The position numbers and the translations under genes were made by a program. Shown here one piece after another: positions 29,063 through 41,000 of a DNA stretch of 64,000 nucleotides. Under the pieces are notes generated by a model. That model did not search any database, was not told the origin of the DNA, and saw only the letters and a list, made by a program, of their open reading frames with translations. The stretch's first letter is position 1, and the number at the start of each line of letters is the position of its first letter. Source of the stretch: Lepisosteus oculatus. Lineage: Eukaryota; Chordata; Actinopteri; Semionotiformes; Lepisosteidae. The stretch is from NCBI RefSeq assembly GCF_040954835.1, contig NC_090716.1, positions 17,111,275 through 17,175,274 of the forward strand, in the 5' to 3' direction.

Positions 29063-29866
29063 GGGTCTGAGAGCTGTTCAAGCCAGCAGCGCCGGGTGGA
29101 TCGGCTTGTTACTGTCAATGCGAATCTGTTTTTAAAATGCTTTACTTATTTGCAAAATAACTACATTGGCTTATTTTTTAACGTCTTTATTGATTCACAA
29201 TGTCCCCAACTCTTAGAAATAAATACATTTGTTATTTGCAATATAACTGTCTCCGCTGCTTCCTGTAATTAATACATGGTATTTGAACAATTTTATTCTT
29301 ATATTTAAGGTGGGGGAAACACCTGCTTCTTTGTACTTCAAAAATGAATAGAAATGTAAAATCTACGATCATTATATTATTATACTTGTGCTTTCAATTT
29401 TGTTTTTATTTTTTAAAATTATATCGATCTTGAAACTAATTCCTAAAAATGTGAATATGGGCTCTCATGCTGTACCAGCGGTAATTTGGAAACTGGTGGA
29501 GTACACAAGCAATACATTTTCGAGAACTTGGTTAAAAATTAAAAGAAAACACCTAACCCAATGAACTAACATAGTAACTCCCCTCTAAATGTAAGACTGT
29601 TTATTCGTGTAAAGGCTGCAAAGTCTGTGGTCAACTGATCAAAAGATCACAACTGAAGGATCTGGTGGACGTGACTTTGGTGTTTTGTACGTCACGGAAT
29701 TACTTCACAGCCAGGAAAAGAAGGCGCTGTATTGAAATATATTGAAACATCCACCCCACCCGACCAGACAGACTAAGGAAAAAAATTGCCCCCATTGTTT
29801 TAATCACAATCAGAAGTTCAAGTACTGATATTGTTGGTACCTGTAAATTTCCTTGTAGATAGTCAC

Positions 29867-30009
29867 GAAAAACAAGGCGCTATATCTCGGAAACGAAAGC
29901 AGCACAAACGCTACTTACAGCGACACAAAACGGCACAAACGCAGCACTAACGAATGAGGTAGGTTTAATCGTTTGTGCTGTCTGTAGGGGGGGGCAGCTT
30001 CACGGAGCT
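29867..30009 (-). repeat. right inverted-repeat arm
   Basis: The reverse complement starts agctccgtgaagctgcccc and runs colinear with the left arm through 'cagacagc', 'cgattaaac', 'ttagtgct' and 'gagatatagcgcc'. Confidence 0.8.
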
Positions 30010-30181
30010 TCTCCAGGCTCCAGGAGTCCAGTATTTCCTGCTTTCTGTTCTTCTTTGTGTCCCAGTATCTCATATTAGTGTTCAAAGATTATAGTTTACA
30101 TTACTGCCATTTAGTTAGCCTGAGATCGAAGATCGTTTTGCGCATCCTTAGCTTGGGCAGGATGAACGGGCTGAGTTTAAA

Positions 30182-30201
30182 ACTACAACTCCCAGGATGC
30201 A
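30182..30201 (+). promoter_or_regulatory. lrrc56: ZNF143/THAP11-type promoter motif
   Basis: ACTACAACTCCCAGGATGCA matches the long 'ACTACAA(T/C)TCCCAGNATGC' site recognised by ZNF143 and THAP11/HCFC1. That site normally lies within about 100 bp of a transcription start. A splice donor follows 145 bp later, fitting a promoter for lrrc56. Confidence 0.75.
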
Positions 30202-30229
30202 TTAGGCACTCCCCTCTGTCTCCAGGAAG

Positions 30230-30344
30230 TCCTTTCCGCGTTGCTAACCAAACTATGTGTGTTTAACATGTATGTGTACGCACATCTTTTAAGGCTGAAC
30301 TGATACCTGAATAAAATGCATTCGCCTTAATTCGCTTGTACAAG
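30230..30344 (+). other. lrrc56: proposed lrrc56 noncoding exon 1
   Basis: The donor caag|gtaaga at 30345 is near-ideal and lies just downstream of the ZNF143-type motif. The start codon exon begins at 32308 after an acceptor (tttttccaag), so an upstream untranslated exon is required. The left limit is a guess. Confidence 0.45.
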
Positions 30345-31249
30345 GTAAGATTTATTTTATTTATACAAAGGAATAGATTCCAGCTGTTGGTGGATTACTG
30401 TTAACATTAATAAACTTGTAACATACACATAATCCCCGCCAGCAAACAGTACACTGTTTATTAATCGCCTTAAATTGATCATTAAGAGTTTCAAGTAATT
30501 GTACTTATATATGCAACTGTTGTGTGCGTATGTAATCACTCATGTCTCCTGGTGTGAACATTTTAGGATTCTGTGTTTTCAGATTGGCAGGTGAATTTTC
30601 AGGTGATGTGCACGTTGCGGTTTGATACGCATGCAATCACCAAGCGAGAGTGATAACTTCAGAGTACTGTGTTACCAGCACGCCGAGTCAGTCACCAGGC
30701 AGGCGTACAGAGTAGCTGACGCAAAAAGATTTTTTTAAAGTTGGATCCCCAAGTCTTATGCCCAGACTGGTTTCGCTGATGTGCATGAATGTAATTTGCT
30801 CAACATGCTGTAACCAAGGCTGTTAAGTTAAAGTGAGTCTTCCGTGCAAATCATTTTACATTTTCAAAGCATTGTTTTGGAAGTGCTATAAAAATCATTG
30901 GAGAAACCGAGTATCTAAAGGCTTTAGGCTCTCCCTTTTAAAAATAAGGAACACCAACTTAAACAATTGATAAGTTAAACACTTCTTCGGTTCAGCAATC
31001 TTCAGTTTCTTTTGTGCTGAAGGGTATTCTGATTTTTGCTTCAAGCAATCACTTAATTAATTTATTTAACAAAACACACGTTTAGTTGATCACAACTAAA
31101 ACTGTTCCAGTTTAGGGAAAATGATTATTTAATGATTACCCGCACAACTTGCTGGTTTTGTGCTGTCTGTGACTGGGGTTGGAAACTCCTGCACCATACA
31201 GTGAAAAAGGATGAACTGAACTGAACTGTTTTCAAGTGACAATTCAAAG

Positions 31250-31590
31250 GAACATTCATCCATTTTCTCCAATTCAGGGTTGCGGGAGAGCCAGAGCCTA
31301 TCCCAGCAAGCAATCGGTGCACGACAGGGTACACCCTGGATGGGACACCACAGGTCACCCACAGAAAAAAACATGCACACACTCACACCAGGGTCAGTTT
31401 CCCAGAAGCCAATTAACCTACCAGTATGTCTTTGGGACTGTGAGAGGAAACCTGAGCACCTGGAGAACACCCACATGACTGTGGAGAACATGCAAACTCC
31501 ACACATATAGCATCCCAGGAATTGAACACAGGGCCCCAGTGTTGGGAGGCAGCAAAGCTAACCACAACACCACTGTGACAACCCGCAGGA
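31250..31590 (-). repeat. SINE-like element (copy 5), near full length
   Basis: Reverse orientation, from 'catccattttctccaattcag' to 'ccccagtgttgggaggcagcaaagctaacc', where the tRNA-like head (B-box and A-box regions) is visible on the minus strand. Confidence 0.8.
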
Positions 31591-32316
31591 ACATGTTTCC
31601 AGATTTTTGTAGTCTCTTTGTCCTTACGGTTTTCCTTTAGTACCATATTTCGTGCAATGAACTCTTGATGACTAAGAATGATTAATCTCAGTGTTATGTT
31701 CACAAAATGAACATATCATTTGAAGATAAAATAACTTCTCTTCTAATTTCTGTGTCTTATTGCAGAGGTAGTCACTGTCTTATGTAGATGAGTTGTTGTT
31801 TGTGTAGTGTGTAGTACAGCTGTTTTTCAGAAAGCATCTGATTTAAACATATTATTAAGCTCAATTGTTTATGTCAGTCTTTGATTATGTGTTATACTAG
31901 TATTGTCAAAACCTGGAGTATTGCATGCATATTTTTTCATGAATGAAGTCACTAATTATTTTAAGTGTAGTACATCTTTAGTTATTTCACAGTGATCCCT
32001 CTCTCTAAATTTGTTGAACATTTGTTTATCTTAGCAAGTTACACAGTAAAGTTCTAGTACATTACCTTTTTGGAGGCATGGGATGTGAAGATTTCTACAA
32101 ATCTAAAAAAGTCTGTGTAGTTTCAAAAATATTTATATATTTTGCCCCAGAGTAGTTAAATTAAATCTTTTTCTCTAACTGGATGCTTCCTTAGACACAC
32201 AAAGTAATGGAAAATACCACAGCTTGTGCATCAAGGTACTGAAGATTAATAGCTGCTTAAGCTCTGAGATAGCTTGAGCAGATAAGAAGTTTTGTTGTTT
32301 TTCCAAGAAAGGTGCG

Positions 32317-32472
32317 ATGCAGTGTTCTCAGGATCCTTTTTCGGTGGTGCGGCCCAGTACTGCTCGGATCTGGGTGACAGAATTTGCCGGATCCGGCCAG
32401 CTGAACCCTAGTCCTGCAGCTTATGAAGATGCTGAGCTTCTGGTGGAGCAGTATCTTTCACAAGAGAAATTG
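32317..32472 (+). CDS. lrrc56: lrrc56 coding exon 1 (residues 1-52)
   Basis: The ATG at 32317 is 9 nt after an acceptor (tttttccaag, exon start 32308). The exon ends AAATTG|GTAAGG, phase 0. It encodes the RIWVTEFAGSG and LLVEQYLSQEKL segments, which align with the human N-terminus. Confidence 0.9.
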
Positions 32473-35400
32473 GTAAGGATTTTACCCATTTTTTTACCAT
32501 TGATTTAGAGAACTAACAAGATGCTTGATTGATGTATTTGCCGTGACTTTTAATCAGTGAAATATAACAATTAAAAGGTGACCTCAAACATGTTTGAATG
32601 CTGAAAACAGTCAATCAGGTCAATTTAATCCTAATTATTTAAGTCAATTAGGGTTTCAGTTGTAATTGGAGCTCAGCTACAACAAAAAGGAGCAGGTGTG
32701 TGTGGAGTCCAAGCAAACCCCTGCGGAGAGCAGGTCTTGTCCTACTGATCAAAAGCAGTCCTTCTTTATTCTTGTTCCAAGGATACGTGTGTGTGTGTCC
32801 ACTGTAATCTTGCAGTTTTATCATATTTTCATTTCCTGTACTGGAGGAAAATATGGAGCAAAGCTATTGCTTGCTCTTGATGATCAAATTGAAGGAGAAG
32901 TGCTGAAATCATTGGTTAATGCCTCTGTATTAGTGCCATAGTCAGATTTTTTGAGCCTTCGAGTAACAGGATGTGTCATTAAAGAAAATATAAAAAAAAA
33001 GTTTCCTTTATTTGTATTGATATCAGACAAGTTTAATTTGAGCTAAAACCTCCACTCCCTTTTCAGCCACGAATGGAAATCATGTGTCAACCCTGAGTAA
33101 TCAGCGGGGAGGGTGCGGCTGATGCAGTTTTTCACTGATTTATGTTGTTGCTTTTTTGTTAGTTCATTTAGTTTCTAATACACTTCTCTTTCATTTTAAA
33201 ATTATTTAGTCAGCTTATAAATCAAAATGAGCAGTGGCTTGGTGGGCATGCCATTAACCACTTTGCTAAAATTGCTTTCTGGGGAATAAGGACAGCTGAG
33301 TACTCTGAGGGAGATCTGGCCATTTAGCTGCTGGAAGATGTGATTTATTATCAGTCCCCTGCGCTGCTCTCATAATGAGCCGTGGGCTGAAAGGCACTCT
33401 TTGTGGTGACACTTTTCAGACAAGTGAAATTCTGATGTATCGCAAGGCAAAGTCAGTTCGTTTATTTCATTTCTGAAAGAGTAAAGTACAGAAATGAAAC
33501 AATCTTTGGGGCTGCAGTGCATATTTATGATGGGTGGGTAAATCATTGAGGAAAGGGCAGGTTAAGAAAGTAAAGTCAAGTGTGATTTGGTACAATAAAC
33601 TGTGCTGCTTCCTGAAGACTCTCTTAGAGACTGGTGCACTTGGCCCAAAGTGTAACCGTTTACAGGGGATTTAAAACAGATTTTATTTGTTATAAAGAGG
33701 AATTTTTAAAATGTGTTTGTTGACGATGCTGCAACGTGAGCAAGTATAAAAATCAAGGATCTGTTTTTGTTTTCAGTTTTATGCATCCACCAATTGTTAA
33801 ACCGCTTCATCCAGTTCATGGTCATAAGGGGGTCGGAGTCTGTTGCAGCAAGCCACGGGCTCAAGACAGGATACACCCTGGAAGGAATGCCAGTCTATCA
33901 CAGGGCACACACAGACACAAACATGCACACACTCACGCCAGTTTTTCCAGAAGCCAGTTGACCTACCAGCATGTCTTTTAAATGTGGTGTGAAACCAGGG
34001 CACTTGGAGGAAATCCACTCGAACACAGAGAAAACTTACAAATTCGATGCAGACAGCAAGGCAGTGCCACCCCCAGCTTCATTCAGTGTCAGCCAAATCA
34101 ACGATAGGCCTTGGACAGCTTACTGAATGTATCTATTTGCTTTCTCATTATTACCAGAATTTCTGAAATATGAACATTGTCAATAAAAGTTTTGCATCAG
34201 GGAATACTTAGTGGCAATTTAACTGCCTTTTATTTCTTTCGGTTACAGTTCTCCCTTTACTCTGCTGCTAAAATTACCTATGTTACATTTATATTGACAA
34301 TACATTATTATTGTCCTCTGTGGTACCAAAACATTCAAAACAGTAAGCTGAATTAGTACCCTTCCATCTAATAATCCCCCTCTATGAATTGGCTACATTA
34401 CTCTGCTCTCCTCCCCACTGAGAGCTGATGTGTGGTGAGTGTTCTGGTGCACTATGGCTGCCGTCGCATCATTCAGGTGGATGCTGCACATTGGTGGTGG
34501 TGGTGGAGGGGAGTCCCCATTACCTGTAAAGTGCTTTGAGTGGAGTGTCCAGAAAAGAGCTATGTAAGTGTAAGCAATTATTATTATTATTAATCACTTT
34601 AGGACTTTATGATGTTTTGAAAAATGCATTTGTAAATCAATAGTGATCGATATGAAGCTGCAATTCAGTGATCAATTTGATCAATTACTGCCTTTCTGTA
34701 TATGTTTCTCTACTCAGCAAGCCATAACTGGGACATCTGACCTGGAAGAAGTGAAAGTCCTTGAAATATGTGTGGACACAAGAGAAAACACCCTGGGAAA
34801 CTTTGGTGAGATAGATTTATGGTGAGATAGATGTATAACTTTACTGTATATTTTGTAACTGCACAGGTCAGGTAGTGGGACTGCACAGGTCTCAAGCAAA
34901 GGTTTAAGATTTCCACAGAGCAGACTTTGAAGAAAAGCGACAGAATCTATGAGAAGCAGAATGGGACAATATAAGGAATAAGTAGAGAATTGATTACAGA
35001 CATTTAAATGTATTTTCGTGAGGGCCAAAAAAAAGTCTACAAATCAGTGGCTCTGTTAGGTTAATAGATCAATTAAGAAAGAAATTAAGAAGAAAAGACA
35101 TACAAGTCTCAGACATTTTATGATGCTGTTTTCAGGTTCCAGTCTTCTGCCATGCAAAGCAGCTAAAGAAAAGCTTTGTTTGTTTCCCTCAGGCATTAAT
35201 GTATTGTGCTTATGCAGATGGAAAAGATTTACTGTAATGGCACGTTTGGCAGTAACCTGTTGTATTTCACAGTGATTTAGATTAGAAGGTCTTTGAAGAT
35301 TGTATGGATAAATGCCAGAGGAGGCCTATTTTCATTGAGTCATTTCGTTTTTTTGGTGATAACTGGAAAATGCTCCTTGTAATTTTATAGGCACCTATTT

Positions 35401-37975
35401 GCCCAGCCTCATTCAGCTGAAGATGAACAACAGTTTAATTGTTTCTGTGAGGTAAGATGACTATAGATTTTTACTTTTTTTGCAAAAAGTGAAATAAATG
35501 TATTTTATGATGCATATCTGTATATAGCATAGAATTCCTTTATGCCATGTTAAATGCATGTCTTATCTTGAAGAAGAGAAAAGATAACTTGATCAGTACA
35601 TGTTTTCTGAACGTATTATGGTCCAGGGCATTTCCGCATTACTTTAGTGTAGATTTTTTTTTTCAGATTGGAATCGCCACTTTACCACTATCTCTTTGCT
35701 CTTTTTAAGTTTGTGCCATTATTTCAGTGTGCTTCTACCATTTCTTCTACTTCCTTTTTCTGAGGAACAGAAATACATCACAACTACTGTTTATTGTGAT
35801 GTCCAATATACTGTATCCCAGCCTCAATGTAGTCTACGTCTGCTTATTTGATCACAGTTTGTCATGTTAAAAGCCTAGTGTGATCTGCTGTGGGTTGAAA
35901 TTACATTTTACCATAGGCATCCGTACATAAAGAATTCTTACAGTTTCTACCAGCAGCTGAGTCAGAGTGCTATATTACAGTATATTGGTTCGTTAAATGC
36001 TGAGTTCATACAGGAAGGGGGAGACTTACTGTCAAACGTCTTGAGTCACCGCTGAGAGAATTCTGAAACTCCATAAAAATGCTACAAGTACTGGAAAATT
36101 TGATTACAGCTCTTACCCTTTGCATTTAAATCAGAATTCAGTATATTTAAATAACAGGTAAGTGACAGTCCTTAAAAAACTATATTAATTTACTTTACAT
36201 GAAATTACAGTAAAGCAGTTACATTGTTAAAAGCCCATTTTGTTGTGCCTTTGGGAATATTTCCAAAGACAAATTTGATCATGTAATAGCTGCTCTATGC
36301 TTTTGTGATTGTGTGCCAATACCTTCCAAAAACACTTGAGTTTCTGTTTTTGCTAATAAGATTGCTGTATTAGTGTTCACTATGTTATTGTTTAAGTAAA
36401 ATGGGATTGGAATAACATTTCTTAAAAGTCTGCCTCTGGTCAGTTGTAATAGACCAAACCTATGTTCTTGATGTCTTTCTGACAAGTGACGAACTTCATA
36501 AGAATAGGTCAATAAATATATTTTTAGAGTTTTTTTTAGCACAGTCAGTGCTATTTCACACTCTGTATATTACCATTACTTTGCTGTTTCCTCAAGGTGT
36601 TCTAATAGTCAAACTTTGTAGCCAACGGATAATTCTTGCTATTTTCTAGGAAAACGATGGTTCTTGCCTACCTGACAATGATGATTACAGTACTTGTCAA
36701 TGTCTTGTTCTTTTTTCATTGATGTGTCAAGTATGCCTAAAAGCTACAGTATGTGCTAGAAATGGGTTAGCTTATGAACTGCAGGTTAGAATAAATTCCT
36801 TTGTCTTTTGTAATACAGAGACTATTGAAAGCCCTTGTACAGTTAATTCTATGACAGGGAAATATATACAAAATACTGTGACTTGAGTTTTGTCACTGTA
36901 CGTTTTCTACAGTGCAAACGTATGTGAAGAACTGTAGAAATACCTTTATTTAATTACAGATATTTCAGAATTTTGACAAACAGCCTTACGGTCCTAGACA
37001 GTGCAGGAGATCTTATCTGGAAAACCAGAAGTTGGGAAATGCATACACCTGGTTTCTTTCAAAAACTAGAATAACAGCCTGCAATCTGTGATTCTGTTCA
37101 AGACCAGACACATTCTGTGTGGCAGTAAAATTTGTAATTATCAACAAAGCTGTTATGTTCCATTAAGATTCTTAGAGTATTTATTGTGGTTTCTGTTTTA
37201 GAGAATGTTGATGATGTGAATACTGTAAGACATCCGGGCTGAAGCTGTCACCCTTTGTTAGAGAATGGACTCAGAAACTATGAAGTGTTGCTCGTTGCAG
37301 ATGTTACACAGGTGTACAGTACATGTACATGGATGAGCAGAGACATGTACTGTAATATTTCTAGAAACTGAAGATCAGTGAGATGCAAAAACAACTATAC
37401 TGGCAGTTAGTCACACAATAATCATACATCAGATCAATGTGTGTATTGTTGATTGTATGAAGATGGGCCATAAAGCTTGCAATTCTCCTGTGAATTGTTA
37501 AGCTGTTGTTTTGATAATGTCAGCATTATCACAATTATTGTGCTTTCCTCTGGTGAAAGTTAGACTGTTTTTCGTTTGTTTTTCAGTTATACAGGCAGAT
37601 ATTGATTGAAATAGAGATAATCATTTTATTTGATACAAAAAGCTTAATATAACTTTATTGAACTAAAATAACTTTACTCCCAGCCCAGCTGTTGGCAGGT
37701 TATATGTGCACTTGTCACCCCGGCGTCCTGGCCAAATTTCCGATCGGCCTTTATCAATCATGGCCTCTAAACAATCCCCCTCTATGAATTGGCTTCATTA
37801 CTCTGCTCTCCTCCCCACTAATAGCTGATGTGTGGTGAGCGTTCTGGCGCACTATGGCTGCCGTCGCATCATCCAGGTGGATCCTGCTCATTGGTGATAG
37901 TGGAGGGGAGTCCCCATTACCTGTAAAGCACTTTGAGTGGAGTGTCCAGAAAAAGCGCTATATAAGTATAAGCAA

Positions 37976-38006
<31 letters not shown>

Positions 38007-41000
38007 TACTAGTCACCTGTGACCGTAAATGTCCCAAAAGTGGCTTACTGCTGCAGCCTTCTTGATTCGTCTGTCATGGAGAAACCTGATTTGATTGGTC
38101 ACACCAGTGAGTAGGTTACTGTGGTTGTGGGCCAGGTGCTGCCAGTATGCACCTCTGTCCAGCCCACACAATATGCATGTGCATTGATCTCTCGGTATCC
38201 TAAGTTCACATGTCTGATTAGGATTCAGAGTAGCAGTTCATTGTAAATGTTACTCCATTTAGTTTGATTATAACAGTGAATGAGCAATAGCTGGCACTCA
38301 CCATATACTGAGATGATCTTCACAAGTGCCAATCTGGTTTTATACTAGAATTTCAGCCTTCAAACATTTGTGATTGCTGCATTATGTGGCAGAAATATAA
38401 ATGAAGGGTTGTCCTTTTATGTGACATTGCTGTAAGAGACTGACTCGCACGCTTATGCCTTTGCTTCAGATTGCAATCTTTTTAATTAACTTCAGAGCTT
38501 AAAAACTTTAAAGTTAACTTGCCCATTGAAAAATAAAATGAAAGAAACTAATTAGTTTGTTTATTATTATTTATCAATGTACAGCATAAGCTAGAATCTC
38601 TCAATTTAGGGAGATCTGTCTTATTCCAGCCCTCTACATCTTCCTGCTTACTCCTAAAGTGTATTGCCTTTTCTTCAATGTTGTTGCCTAGGGATAAATA
38701 TGTACCCATGATTATGAACAGTATCTTCAAACTAAAATGTTTAGGCGTTCTTTATGGCTCACAGCATTAGTCCTTGCTTTATTTATACTCTTTAGAGGTG
38801 AATGTCATTGGGCCTGCTATAGAGTCACCATTCTTGAGTGCAAAACAGAATCCTGGCTCAGTCAGCCGGCAGGGAGGAAGACATTTAACTGGACGGTTAG
38901 GCTGTCATTCTTCCAAGAATGACCTCCAGATGTCTGTCTGTTCTACAGAATCAAAAACCCGCAAGATCAAGTGCATCCAGATAGAAGGGATGTCAGAATG
39001 TGGAATATGAGCAGTGGAGAATGTTGCTTATTCCTGTGCTGTGTCTTTCCAGGGATCTGGGAACCACACTTTCCCACCTGCAGGTGTTGTGGATGGCTCG
39101 CTGTGGGCTGCTGGATCTGGACGGGATCCCCTCGTTTTGCTCTTTGAAGGTATTTTGAACTTTGGACTTAATCTTGAACTTTGTTGCATGTGGCCATGAA
39201 TCATTTGCTACACAAATGGAAATGGTCACTATTGTGTTAACTACCTCCTAATGCTGACTGCAGTGTTATTTTAATCAGTACACAGTGATTTAACCTGAAT
39301 CATCTTGTTAGTTTATTATGAAGACAGTCAGATTAACATTAAACCCATTGACCTCTCAGAGATGTTCAGTGTTTTTTTCAAGTATGCCTTTTTTATGACC
39401 AGTTCACTTTCCAAACTGTGTTATCTTAAAGGTAATGATAGTTTATTTTAGCATTTTATATTATATAAAATATATAATATAAAAATATATTATATATTAT
39501 ATATATATTATATATTATATAAAATATAAAGCTCTGGAACTCCTTGCCCAAGGATATTAGAGAGTCACCTTCTCTAAACTCCTTCAAATCCAGACTCAAA
39601 ACCTTCTTCTTCAGGAAAGCCTTTACTGAACTGGTTCCATTCTTCACCCCTCTGCTCTTCTTAATACCATCTTCCACGGTCTCCTCTATTGTTATTGTTG
39701 TATTGTTGTAATTATAATTGTGTCCTGTCTTGTGAAATTTTCTTATTTATTGTTGTAGTCTTCTTATTTATTGTTATTGTCATCCTGTAAAGCGCTTTGA
39801 GAAGCCACCTTTAAAGGCGCTATATAAAATAAAGTTTATTATTATTATTATATTATATATGAATATATACATTATTTTTTACAGAAATAAAGAACACCTT
39901 GGATTAACATAAAAATGTTTCAAATGAGAGGAGGGCATTTGGCTTATCTAGAGTATTTGGTTATAATTGATCTGACAATCTCTTCCATCTGATTCTTAAA
40001 AGAAGTCAAAATATCAATTTCAATAATACAGCTGGGTAAACCCCTCTACTCTTTGTGTAAAAATATACCTCATGTTCTCAATTTTCACTGCACTCTCACT
40101 TACTATTTTTGTTCACAGGTTTGTGTCACACTGCTGATTGTGAAGACATTCATTTAATTAACTATGTCAGTGCCCTAGAGGATTTTTCATTTCCCCTTTG
40201 TAGTCTTTGTTCAAGACTAAAAAGATTCAGTACTTTAAGCCTGTTAGAGAAGGACATTCCTTTAAGTATGGGACTTAATCTGATCAAAATTATACATAAT
40301 GTTCTAAATAAATACATTCTGCTAGTGTGTTATATAATTATCAGCATAACATTAATGGATTTAAATTCTACACTTCTAACTCTGTTTAACAGTCTGCCTT
40401 TTTAGTGCTTGACCATATTGTCCAGAGCTTTTGTAAATTACCTTATTATAAACACATAGGCCTTTTTCAGAAGTAGCTTCTTCAAGTGATTCTTATTTCT
40501 ATTTTATATTGATATATTCATATACAAGTGGTTTGTATATGGTACCTACATGCAGCACTTGCTCTAAATATGATCTTCCAGATATTTGCCCTGTCTTGAC
40601 TTTGAATTTGTTTTTTAAGGCGATGTTTTACCTCACTGGCTTTTGTAAATATCACACACTGTCCCATATAAAATAAAAAAACAAACTTTGTAGCTCTGAA
40701 CATTTTTCTACAGCTTAACATTCGTTCATAATGTTGATATTCTGTATATATTTAAAATATTTTATTGAGTAGTTCATTGTTTTTTTTTCCTTGGAAGAGA
40801 TTACAAGAGAGAAATGTTTTTGTTTCTTTATCCAAACAATGTCTTCCTTTTTTCAAGGGAGTTTCATTGTAATTTCCTCTTTTCTATTGTACAGCATTCT
40901 ATTAAAATAAATCATTGTACACTATCAAAGGGGTGGTGCGTGGTCCCCAGACTTCCATGACATCCTTTATCTCCATATAAAACCTACTTCAGAAGGAGTG

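Larger units (their letters stand above)
28251..30009. mobile_element. 1.76 kb structure bounded by ~150-bp inverted repeats
   Basis: The block 28251-28404 is repeated in inverted orientation at 29867-30009, at roughly 80 percent identity by eye. Both outer ends read agctccgtgaag and both inner parts read 'gagatatagcgccttg'. This resembles a non-autonomous DNA transposon with long terminal inverted repeats. The interior lacks a recognisable transposase but has sub-terminal tandem and palindromic motifs. No clear target-site duplication was found, so an inverted segmental duplication is an alternative. Confidence 0.6.

Noticed and set aside
28847..29272. 141-aa plus-strand open frame in the inverted-repeat structure.
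   Set aside because: It simply reads the 60-bp repeats and CCAAT region. No transposase or other motif is present.
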